Positions 10,052 through 17,553 of a stretch of 64,000 nt of DNA are shown here, in pieces. The notes beneath the pieces are model-generated. The model worked only from the letters and a program-made list of their open reading frames with translations, was not told where the DNA came from and did not search any database. Numbering within the stretch: position 1 is the stretch's first letter; each line of letters begins with the position of its first letter. This stretch comes from Agromyces sp. LHK192. GTDB taxonomy: Bacteria; Actinomycetota; Actinomycetes; Actinomycetales; Microbacteriaceae. Location of the stretch: positions 2,914,001-2,978,000 of the forward strand of contig NZ_CP034753.1 of assembly GCF_004006235.1 (NCBI RefSeq). Reading direction: 5' to 3'. The position numbers were made by a program, and so were the translations under genes.

Positions 10052-12649
10052 TCAGCAGGTCACCGGGTCGCCCCAGACCGCCGCCGAACCCGGCTGGTCG
10101 CCCTGCGTCCACCACTTCGCGGTGTACGTCGAGCCGCCGTACGACACCTTCGCGCCGCCCGTGTAGACCGCGGTCGCGCTCCAGGCGGTCGCCGTGCACG
10201 TGCCGGTGCCGCCGCCGGTGCCGCCGCCCGACCCCGTCGAGGGCTCGACGACCGTGGCACCTCGCGGCAGGTCGTGCAGCGCCGCGTACGTCTCGGACCC
10301 GACCTTCACGCGGAGGTTCGAGATCTCGGTCATCGGGAGCCGCCACGACAACTTGGTGTACGCGCTGCCGTTCGCGGGGATCCCGCCTGACGGCACCTTC
10401 AGCGTGTACGTGTGGAAGTCGCCCTTGAGACCGCCGACGTTGCTGCCGGTGTGGTCGCTCGAGACCTTCGTGATGCCCCAGCCGTTCTGCTCGCCCATCG
10501 CGCCGGTGTCGCTGGTCGCCGTGTCGAACGTGATCGTGGAGCCGGCCGGGATCGCGGTGTCGGAGTTGTTGACGAACGTGACCCGCGGGTTGATCGGGTA
10601 GTTGTTGTCGCCCAACGCGAACTCGGTGTACTCCACGCCGAGGTCGATCGCCTTCGTCGGCATCGCCACGTTGGCCTTCGTCGCGTCGTACGGCTGCGAG
10701 GCCGCGAGCGTGTCGTGCAGGAGCCCGACGAGCGTCGAGCCCATCTCGTACTGCCCCTTCTGCGCGTTGTACTCGTAGTCGCCCGCGAGCTCCCAGATCA
10801 TCGCACCGCCGATCCCGTTGTCGGCGATGTAGTCCGCCTTCGCCGTGATCGCCTGGTCCGAGTCGCCGGAGAGGAAGGTCTTCGTCGAGGCATTCCACCA
10901 CCACTCGGTCTTCGTGGTCTGGTCGAAGTGGTGCGTGTACGTGCCCGTGATGGTGGTCGGGGCGCCGTACGAGGCGGTGTAGTCGCCCACGACGCCCTTC
11001 TGCAGGTTCAGCACGTGCCAGATCGGGTTCGCACCGGCGCCCACCTCCGCGCCGGTCTTGTCGAGGTCGTGCCACAGGTTGTTGATGCCCGTGGCGCCGT
11101 TGCCGCACTTCGACGTGCCGCCGATCGTCGGACCGGTGCCCGGCGGGCACTTCGCCTGGTCGGCGAGGGGCGCCTTGCCGTACAGGCCGTTGGTGCCGCC
11201 CTGCACGTCGTCCCAACCGCGCGTGTAGAAGGGCACGCCGAGGTTGATGCGGCCCGCCGGCATCGCGCCGCGGAAGTAGTGGTACGCCCAGTCGGTGTTC
11301 AGGTACCCGATGTTGCTGTAGGCACCGTAGACGCCGCCCGCGGCGAGCTCGGGGTCCTTGCCGTCGTCGAACAGCGGACCGTTGCCGCCCACGTAGTCGT
11401 TCCACGACCCGTGCAGGTCGTAGCTCATGATGTTGACGTAGTCGAGGTACGGCGTCACCTGGTAGACCTCCGCGCCGCGCAGCAGCCAGCCGGATGCCGG
11501 TGCCGCGACGGTGAGCAGGTAGTGGGTGCCGTCGGCCGCACCCGCGCGGTCGAGCTTCTCGCGCAGGGTCTTCATGAGCGACTCGTAGCCGGCCCACAAC
11601 TTGGCCCGACGCGGCTCCGAGAACGAGAAGTCGTCGGGGCTGCCCGCCTTGCCGTTGCTGTTGGCGTACTCGTAGTCGATGTCGACGCCGTCGAACCCGT
11701 AGGTGCGGATGAACGACACCGCCGACTCGGCGAATGCGTCGATCTTGGCCTGCGAATCCGTCAGCGTGTAGAAGCCGCCGTCGGCGACGCGAGCGCCGGA
11801 CCCGTCGAAGTGTCCTCCGGTCTCGGCCCAGCCGCCGACCGAGACGAGCGCCTTGACGCCGGGGTTCTGCTTCTTGTACTTCGTGAGCAGGTTGAAGTGG
11901 CCCTTATAGGGCAGCGCCGGGTCCATCTCGGCGCCGGCGACGCCGGGCCAGGTCATGTCCGTGGACGCGTTGCCCGCGACGGTCTGGTTGACCGAGACCT
12001 TGCCCTGCCCGTCGATGTGGGCGAACGCGTAGTTGATGTGGCTGAGCTGCTTCCACGGGATGTCGTTCGCGAGGTAGCGCGGCTGGCCGTTCGCGCCGGT
12101 GCGCCAGTTGGTGAAGTAGCCGATCACCCGGTGCTCGAGACCGTTGGGCAGCTTCTCACGGCCCTGCTCGTCGTAGATCGTGCAGTAGGGCACGTCCACG
12201 CCGGGGGTCTGGTACAACCCGTCGGGGCGGCACTTCTCGTCGGGGTTGCTCGTCCAGGGGGTGCCGGTCGCGGGCGGCTCGGTGGCCGGGGCGTCGTCGC
12301 CGGCGGCGTCGTGGCGGGGGCTCGGTGGCCGGCGGGGTCGTGGCCGGCGGGTCGTGGCCGGCGGTGTCGTGGGCGGCGTCGTGGTGCCGCAGGCGCCCTG
12401 CGAGGCCCACGGACCCCACTGCTCCGCGCCGGGCACGTCGTTCTGGGTCCACCACTTGGCGGAGTAGTTCGAGCCGTCGTAGGAGACCGCCTGGCCTCCG
12501 GTGTACACGGTCGTCGCGTTCCACGGCGTGGCGCAGTCGGGGGCGGCGTTCGCTGCTGCGAGCGGCACGAGCGCCGTCCCGAGCACCGCGAGCCCGAGGG
12601 CGACGGCACCGACGCGGAGTCGGTGACGCAGCTTGCCTGTCGGTCGCAT
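10052..12649 (-). CDS. Secreted multidomain GH18 chitinase with chitin-binding modules at both ends
   Basis: Chitinase of 865 residues. Order: Sec signal (VGAVALGLAVLGTALVPLAAANAA), an N-terminal CBM5/12 module ending KWWTQNDVPGAEQWGPWASQGAC, a Pro/Thr linker, the GH18 barrel with SVGGWAETGG and the catalytic DGVDIDYEY (proton donor Glu about residue 327), a beta-rich C-terminal domain around residues 690-805, and a final CBM5/12 module (AWSATAVYTGGAKVSYG...KWWTQ). The start at 12649 has GAAGGA 5 nt upstream; the open frame further upstream overlaps the regulator gene. The linker contains an out-of-character Arg-rich stretch, discussed under findings. Confidence 0.95.
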   Translation of the reverse strand: MRPTGKLRHRLRVGAVALGLAVLGTALVPLAAANAAPDCATPWNATTVYTGGQAVSYDGSNYSAKWWTQNDVPGAEQWGPWASQGACGTTTPPTTPPATTRRPRPRRPPSPRHDAAGDDAPATEPPATGTPWTSNPDEKCRPDGLYQTPGVDVPYCTIYDEQGREKLPNGLEHRVIGYFTNWRTGANGQPRYLANDIPWKQLSHINYAFAHIDGQGKVSVNQTVAGNASTDMTWPGVAGAEMDPALPYKGHFNLLTKYKKQNPGVKALVSVGGWAETGGHFDGSGARVADGGFYTLTDSQAKIDAFAESAVSFIRTYGFDGVDIDYEYANSNGKAGSPDDFSFSEPRRAKLWAGYESLMKTLREKLDRAGAADGTHYLLTVAAPASGWLLRGAEVYQVTPYLDYVNIMSYDLHGSWNDYVGGNGPLFDDGKDPELAAGGVYGAYSNIGYLNTDWAYHYFRGAMPAGRINLGVPFYTRGWDDVQGGTNGLYGKAPLADQAKCPPGTGPTIGGTSKCGNGATGINNLWHDLDKTGAEVGAGANPIWHVLNLQKGVVGDYTASYGAPTTITGTYTHHFDQTTKTEWWWNASTKTFLSGDSDQAITAKADYIADNGIGGAMIWELAGDYEYNAQKGQYEMGSTLVGLLHDTLAASQPYDATKANVAMPTKAIDLGVEYTEFALGDNNYPINPRVTFVNNSDTAIPAGSTITFDTATSDTGAMGEQNGWGITKVSSDHTGSNVGGLKGDFHTYTLKVPSGGIPANGSAYTKLSWRLPMTEISNLRVKVGSETYAALHDLPRGATVVEPSTGSGGGTGGGTGTCTATAWSATAVYTGGAKVSYGGSTYTAKWWTQGDQPGSAAVWGDPVTC

Positions 12650-12740
12650 GGGAGTCCTTCGTCCAGTGAGAGCCGGCGCGGCTGCGCACGGCACCTGAGA
12701 ACCTAACGACGGCCCCCGCGGCTGCGCGTCCGCACATCCA

Positions 12741-12764
12741 CGCATACGCAGGACTACGTACGCG
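12741..12764. promoter_or_regulatory. Candidate regulator palindrome upstream of chitinase 2
   Basis: CGCATACGCAG and CTACGTACGCG form an 11-bp inverted repeat (9 of 11 positions pair) around GA. Aligned without gaps to the site upstream of chitinase 1, 16 of 22 positions agree, including TACG and ACGTACG. It overlaps the LuxR stop codon and lies about 48 bp ahead of a -10-like TAGGTT (12700-12705, minus strand). Confidence 0.5.
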
Positions 12765-15171
12765 GCGCGGCTCCATGGATCCCGGCGGGCGTGCCTCGGT
12801 GTGCGAGCACCGCGAGCTCGACGCGCGAGTGCACGCCGAGCTTCGTGAACACCCGCCCCACGTGCACCTCGACGGTGCGCACCGACACGAACAGCTCGCC
12901 CGCGGCTTCCCGGTTCGAGGCGCCCCTCGCGACCAGCATCGCGACCTCCAGCTCGCGTTCGGTGAGCAGGTCGGCCCACCGTTCGCGGCATCGGCGCAGC
13001 GGGTCGGATGCCTCGGCGGCCTCGAGCGGTGCGGGTCCGGCGCCCGGCGCGGCCGACGCCCCCGACCCGTCCGGCCGGGTGGACGACTGCCGGACGGGTT
13101 GCGGGCCGGCAGCGGCCGGGGCGGGCTCTCGCGGCAGTTCGTGGAGCCGGCGCGTCACGATGCGCTGCCACGGCCCGACGCCGCTCTCGCGGAATAACCC
13201 CTCGGCCAGCACGAGGTGGCGGAGGGCCGCTCCCGTCGCCCCCGCGGCCACGCAGGCCTCGCCGAGCAGGAGCTCCGCACGGCCGCGTTCATACGGCGAC
13301 GCGATCGCCCGTACCTCCTCGGCGAGCCCGGTGAGCTCGGTGGCGCTGCCCGCAGACACGACACGTCGGATCCGAGCCCGTGCGACGCGAGCGGCGACGG
13401 CGTCCGCGGGCAGTCGCTCGACCCCGGCCACGCCCGGCTCGGCGCCGGCGACCTCGTCGACGTCGGTGAGGTACAGGATGCCGCCGTCGATGGAACGCCG
13501 GCGCTCCCCCGCGAGGGCGAGGAGCGCACGCGCCTCGATCGGGCGTCCGTCGACGAACGCGATGAGTGCACGGTCGACCTGTTCGGCCACGCGCCGGGGG
13601 ACCGAACCCGATGCGGGGTTCGCATCGTCGATCGCGGCGGCGAGCACGCCGACGGTGCCGTCCGCGAGCAGGTCGAGTCGGCGGGCGAGCGCGGCGCCGA
13701 ACCCGCCGAACGCCAACCCGACCGGCAGGTCGGCCGCTGCGCGTGCGAGCCCCTCCGCCGCGCAGTCCACCGCTCCGGCCCATAGCCGGACGACGGCGGC
13801 GACGACCTCGCGGCAGGCGCGCGCGAGCGGTGAGCGCACGTCGCCGTCGCGTTCGCTGCCGAGCCGGTCGCGCAGGCGTCGCAGCGCGGCATCCGTCTCC
13901 CCCGCGAACGCGAGTTCGAGGGACTCGGTCAGCGTGCGCACCTCGGCGAGCGGCCGGCCGTCGGCCGGCATCGGTCCGAGGTCGTCCGACGGATCCGGTG
14001 AGATGCCGAACACGGCGCACCACCCGCGGGCCGAGCTCCAGGCGGTACCCGCCGACCCGAGGGCCGCACTCGCGGCATCCGTCGGTCCGCCCGTGCGCGC
14101 CCCACCCACTGCTCCGACCGCGTCTGCGGCTCGCACGAGCCGCGCGAGATCGGCGAGCCGGCGACGCGCTGCGACGGCCTCACCCCATTCGGCATGCAGG
14201 CACGCCGCGATGGCGACGGCGTGGGCGAGCGCGCGCAACCGGTCGACGGAGTCGGTCTGCGCGGCGGCGTGGAGCCGGAGGTCGAGCGCATCGTCGGGCA
14301 CCTGTCCGGTCGCGATCCCGACCGCGTGGACGAATGCCGGCAGTGCGGGCAGCTCGACCGCCGGGTCGTCGGAGTCGAGCGCCTCCGCGAGTCGCTCGAC
14401 GGCCTCGTCGACGATGCCGAGGTGCAGTGCGGCGATGCCGGTGAGGCAGAGCGCCGCGCCTCGCGCCCGGCCTCGCGCATGGCTCGCCGCCTCACGGGCC
14501 ACGGCATGCGCGCGCTCGGGCTCGCCGATCGCGTCGGCGGCCGCGGCGATCGCGAGCAACGGCTCCACGAGCTGCGGGTCGCCTTCGAGGGTCGAGAGCG
14601 CCCGATGCCAGACGGCGTCGTCGCCGTCGCCGATCTCGTGGTGCGCGGCGGCCAGCGCGGCGTGCACGTCCGTGCGTTCGGCCAGCGTCGCCCGCCCGTG
14701 CACCCAGATCCGCATACGCGGGTCGGCGAAGGTGAAGTGGCCCGCGACGAGAAGCAGGTGACGGCTGACCTGCCCGTCGAGGAGGTCGGCGATCGAGCAG
14801 TCGGCCGCCGCGAGCAGCACGTCGGTGCGGTCACCGACCGAGACCGCGGCCGTGAGCAGGACCCGGCGTTCCCAGTCCGCGAGTTCGCCCGCCTGCCCGT
14901 CGAGCGCACGTGCGATCGCGGGTACGACGGGGAGCGGGTCGGGCAGGGCGGTCCGGCCGAGTCGCTGGCTCGGCCGGAGCGCCCTGGCCGTCTCGAGGAC
15001 GGCTTCGGCATCACCGGCGACGGCGAGGCCGATCCGAGCCGCGATGTGCGGCACCACGACCAGGTCGTGTCGGGCGAGGAGCTCGAGGATCTGCACGGTT
15101 CCCTCGACCGCGTCGCTGTCGCGGGTCGGGCGGGCGACCTTCGATGTGGAACGTGACTCTGCAGTGCTCAT
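12754..15171 (-). CDS. Large LuxR-family regulator without ATPase domain, linked to chitinases
   Basis: An 805-residue protein with a C-terminal LuxR/NarL helix-turn-helix: LTERELEVAMLVARGASNREAAGELFVSVRTVEVHVGRVFTKLGVHSR, about residues 745-792. The middle is helical and Ala/Arg/Asp-rich, like the TPR-type body of LAL regulators. LAL proteins normally begin with a P-loop ATPase. Here no GxxGxGKS/T occurs, and the sequence starts in a part resembling the segment after the ATPase (ALRPSQRLGRTALPDPLPVVPAI...). It sits directly upstream of chitinase 2 on the same strand, so chitinase activation is the natural guess. Its promoter region carries a ROK-type operator. Confidence 0.82.
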   Translation of the reverse strand: MSTAESRSTSKVARPTRDSDAVEGTVQILELLARHDLVVVPHIAARIGLAVAGDAEAVLETARALRPSQRLGRTALPDPLPVVPAIARALDGQAGELADWERRVLLTAAVSVGDRTDVLLAAADCSIADLLDGQVSRHLLLVAGHFTFADPRMRIWVHGRATLAERTDVHAALAAAHHEIGDGDDAVWHRALSTLEGDPQLVEPLLAIAAAADAIGEPERAHAVAREAASHARGRARGAALCLTGIAALHLGIVDEAVERLAEALDSDDPAVELPALPAFVHAVGIATGQVPDDALDLRLHAAAQTDSVDRLRALAHAVAIAACLHAEWGEAVAARRRLADLARLVRAADAVGAVGGARTGGPTDAASAALGSAGTAWSSARGWCAVFGISPDPSDDLGPMPADGRPLAEVRTLTESLELAFAGETDAALRRLRDRLGSERDGDVRSPLARACREVVAAVVRLWAGAVDCAAEGLARAAADLPVGLAFGGFGAALARRLDLLADGTVGVLAAAIDDANPASGSVPRRVAEQVDRALIAFVDGRPIEARALLALAGERRRSIDGGILYLTDVDEVAGAEPGVAGVERLPADAVAARVARARIRRVVSAGSATELTGLAEEVRAIASPYERGRAELLLGEACVAAGATGAALRHLVLAEGLFRESGVGPWQRIVTRRLHELPREPAPAAAGPQPVRQSSTRPDGSGASAAPGAGPAPLEAAEASDPLRRCRERWADLLTERELEVAMLVARGASNREAAGELFVSVRTVEVHVGRVFTKLGVHSRVELAVLAHRGTPAGIHGAAPRT

Positions 15172-15210
15172 GCTGACTCCGCTCGCTTCATCGACGTGGC
15201 GTGCGAATAT

Positions 15211-15229
15211 GTTAGCAAACTTTACAAAG
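15211..15229. promoter_or_regulatory. ROK-type operator in the LuxR promoter region
   Basis: GTTAGCAAACTTTACAAAG is an A/T-rich island in a GC-rich region and agrees at 14 of 19 positions with the operator in front of the ROK repressor gene at 59.5 kb. It lies 40-58 bp upstream of the LuxR start. Confidence 0.55.
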
Positions 15230-15305
15230 CCGACCTAGACCATTCGCCCGACGTTCACGCAAGCCCCCGTTGACGGGGCAAGCCGGAGCCCGAACGCCGC
15301 GCGAG

Positions 15306-16193
15306 TCAGTCGCGGGGCGTCAGCAGGTAGGCGTTGAACGCAGCCGTCTCCGCCGCGTCGTACGGCATCGGCCGGTCGTCGAGGGCCGTGATGCCCGCAG
15401 CGAGTCGCACGCTCGACACCAGCCACGCGGCATCCGCCGAACGAAGGTCGGCCACCGGGATGTCGCGGTATTCGACCTGTCCACCGATGGCCGCCAGGTG
15501 CTCGAAGAGACTCTGCTGGGTCGTGCCGTGCAGGATCGCGCCCGATGGCGCGGGTGTCGAGTACACGCCGCCGCGGCGCAGGATCACGCTCGACGTCGGC
15601 CCCTCCATCACGTAGCCGTCGGCGGAGACGAACACGGCGTCGTCGGCCCCGCGGCGCTTCGCCTCCCGGATCGCCGCCATGTTGACCGCGTACGAGAGCG
15701 TCTTCGCGCCGAGCAGGAGCCACGGGGCGCGCTCGGCTGCCCCGCGGTCGTATCCGCGATCGAGCGTCACCGCCCGGATGCCCTGCTCGCGCGGGCCCGA
15801 CTGATCGGCGACCGGCGACGCGGCGAGCCACGCGGTCGGCGCCGGCCCGTGCTCGACACCCCTGCTGAGCACCAGCTTGATGCCGAACTCCCCGGTCGCC
15901 GGGATCCGTGCGAGCGCGGTCGCGATCGCCGCCTCCCACTGCACGAGGTTCGGTTCGGGCAGGTCGCAGATGCGCGCGGAGTTGCGCAGCCGCTCGAGGT
16001 GGGGACGCACCTCCTGCGCGTGCCCGTCGACGACGCCGATCGTCTCGAAGATGCCGTCGCCGCGCTGCGTCGACAGCTCGCCGACCCGCAGCGCCGGCTC
16101 GGCCTGGTCGACCTCGCGGAACGTGCGCTCCAGGTCGTCGACGGATGCATCGGCGGGCAGCGGTTCGATGAGCAGCGTCACGGTCGCGGGCAT
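15306..16193 (-). CDS. Class IV PLP-dependent aminotransferase (PabC-like)
   Basis: Fold-type IV PLP enzyme, 295 residues, of the branched-chain aminotransferase / aminodeoxychorismate lyase family. Visible marks are GDGIFETIGVVDG near residue 45, the PLP-lysine segment LLGAKTLSYAVNMAAIREA (about residue 170), the EGPTSSVI motif and GTTQQSLFEHL. The length and GDGIFET start fit 4-amino-4-deoxychorismate lyase (PabC), which makes p-aminobenzoate for folate, better than IlvE, but substrate cannot be fixed by sequence. It is a single gene, downstream of a repeat-bearing spacer. Confidence 0.8.
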   Translation of the reverse strand: MPATVTLLIEPLPADASVDDLERTFREVDQAEPALRVGELSTQRGDGIFETIGVVDGHAQEVRPHLERLRNSARICDLPEPNLVQWEAAIATALARIPATGEFGIKLVLSRGVEHGPAPTAWLAASPVADQSGPREQGIRAVTLDRGYDRGAAERAPWLLLGAKTLSYAVNMAAIREAKRRGADDAVFVSADGYVMEGPTSSVILRRGGVYSTPAPSGAILHGTTQQSLFEHLAAIGGQVEYRDIPVADLRSADAAWLVSSVRLAAGITALDDRPMPYDAAETAAFNAYLLTPRD

Positions 16194-16241
16194 GCCTCGA
16201 TCGTACGTGCTCGGCGGATGCCGTCGTCCACTGCGGGGAGG

Positions 16242-16282
16242 GCGGACATGAAGATACCGGGCCGCAGAAACGCCTCTCGGCG
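16242..16282. repeat. 41-bp direct repeat, copy 1
   Basis: Begins GCGGACATGAAGATACCGGG and ends CGCCTCTCGGCG. It is identical over 41 bp to 16326-16366, a spacing of 84 bp. Confidence 0.9.
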
Positions 16283-16325
16283 GAAGGTGCAGCCCAGCCC
16301 GCTCCGAACCGCGGACATGAAGACC

Positions 16326-16366
16326 GCGGACATGAAGATACCGGGCCGCAGAAACGCCTCTCGGCG
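16326..16366. repeat. 41-bp direct repeat, copy 2
   Basis: Perfect second copy. It is immediately preceded by a partial copy (GCGGACATGAAGACC, starting about 16311). The internal CCGGGCCGCAG (16341-16351) has an inverted partner CTGCGGCCCGG at 16407-16417. Confidence 0.9.
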
Positions 16367-16473
16367 CGAGGCCGCTCGAAGCGGCGAGATTTGGAGCCCG
16401 GGGTTACTGCGGCCCGGCACGAAAGAGTCTAACGGAGTCGACCCCGGACCTATTCCCGGGCCGCGGCGACGAT

Positions 16474-17112
16474 TCAGTCGAGCGAGTCGTGTCGCCAGAG
16501 GCGGGCGCACGACGACAGTTCGTCGGCCAGTTCGGTCAGCCGCAGCGCCCGGCGGGTGAGCTCCGCGGGGCGGTCGGGGTTCACGGCGTCCGAGGCATCC
16601 GCGTCGTCGGCGAGGTCGGCGTATCCGGCGGCGGTGACCCGGCAGAAGGCGGCCGCCCGGTCGAGCGCGACGGCGAAGTCGCCCGCGAACACCCCGTGCA
16701 GGATGGTGTCGGCGAGGTCGCGGACCTCGTCGGGGCCGGTCGGGATCGCGGCACCCGCGACGACCTGGTCGATCGTGTGCGACACCTCGGTGCCGCGCTG
16801 GAATGCGAGTCCGGTGCCGGTCGCGTCCTGGCGGATGAGGGTGCGCAGGAGGTAGATGCGCCAGAGGGCTCCGGGCAGGCTCCTCGGCGACGAGTTCGCC
16901 CAGAGTTCGGCGATGGTGTCGATGCCGTGCGTGTCGGCGTAGGAGACGAGTCGGCGCACGACCTCCGGGTCAGGGTCGGCGCGCACCCTCGAGAGCAGGG
17001 CTGCGGCGGTGTCGTGCGCGATGCGGCTGAGGGCGGCGGGGTCGTCGCCGCCCTGGATCGCGTCGAACATCCCGGGCGGGAACCTCGTCGGACGGTGGAA
17101 ATCGGCGGCCAT
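16474..17112 (-). CDS. Conserved hypothetical actinobacterial protein
   Basis: A 212-residue soluble, mostly alpha-helical protein with no membrane segment or signal. Readable landmarks are MAADFHRPTRFPPGMFDAI at the start, LWRIYLLRTLIRQDATG in the middle and AGDFAVALDRAAAFCRVTAAGYADLA near the end. I do not recognise a catalytic motif. Proteins of this look occur widely in Micrococcales and are sometimes mislabelled as polymerase subunits. Codon use matches the neighbours. It sits just downstream of tRNA-Lys on the same strand. Confidence 0.7.
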   Translation of the reverse strand: MAADFHRPTRFPPGMFDAIQGGDDPAALSRIAHDTAAALLSRVRADPDPEVVRRLVSYADTHGIDTIAELWANSSPRSLPGALWRIYLLRTLIRQDATGTGLAFQRGTEVSHTIDQVVAGAAIPTGPDEVRDLADTILHGVFAGDFAVALDRAAAFCRVTAAGYADLADDADASDAVNPDRPAELTRRALRLTELADELSSCARLWRHDSLD

Positions 17113-17139
17113 TCGCGACAGGATACCCCGGCGGCCCGA

Positions 17140-17215
17140 TGGTGCCCCCCGTCAGGCTCGAACTGACGACCCGCGGATTAAAAGTCCGCTGCTCTACCAA
17201 CTGAGCTAGAGGGGC
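17140..17215 (-). tRNA. tRNA-Lys (anticodon UUU)
   Basis: Read on the minus strand, the acceptor arm GCCCCTC pairs with GGGGGGC. The D-arm region TAGCTCAGTTGGTAGAGC is present, the anticodon stem GCGGA/TCCGC holds the loop CTTTTAA (anticodon TTT), and the T-arm GTCAGTTCGAGCCTGAC is intact. The discriminator is A and CCA is encoded (17140-17142). Confidence 0.96.
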
Positions 17216-17553
17216 TCGACGTCGATTCTTCCATGCGCACGGCGGGCGGAACGAACGCGCTGCCGCCGGGGTGACGACGGGGTGGGCGATCCGACGGATC
17301 GCGGGCCGGACCGCGTCCTGATCAGGCGGCCGGGACACCGCCCGACGGGAGCCGTCCGGAACCGTGGAGGCGGGCGCTCCCGCCGATCCCCTGTTCTCGA
17401 TCGACGGCTCCCGTCACGGCGGCTCCTCCCCAGGATCCCCTTCCGCACAGCGATGTGCGGTGCATTCACCGTAGGCGACGACGGCGCCGGACGCCAGACC
17501 TGAATGCCGATCCGTTACCCCGCGTTCACGGGGTGTTCGTCCGGTTCCGCCGC
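17216..17553. other. Non-coding spacer with a long inverted repeat
   Basis: About 340 bp with no supported gene. GACGGGAGCCGTC (17344-17356) and GACGGCTCCCGTC (17403-17415) are perfect 13-bp inverted repeats. Between them lies a smaller hairpin GGCGGG/CCCGCC. GATCCG/CGGATC at 17288-17300 is another short palindrome. Role unknown. Confidence 0.6.

Larger units (their letters stand above)
16194..16473. other. Spacer with repeats, no supported gene
   Basis: This 280-bp stretch holds two 41-bp direct repeats and further fragments of them (see the repeat entries), plus an inverted copy of the word CCGGGCCGCAG. No ribosome-binding site or family-like reading frame is seen. Confidence 0.6.

Noticed and set aside
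15172-15235. DasR-type (dre) operator sought upstream of chitinases and their regulator
   Set aside because: No TGGTCTAGACCA-like sequence was found; the A/T-rich site present fits a ROK operator better.
16178-16510. 110-codon minus-strand frame over the 41-bp repeats
   Set aside because: No ribosome-binding site, it overlaps the ends of two better genes, and its repeat peptide simply reflects the DNA repeat.
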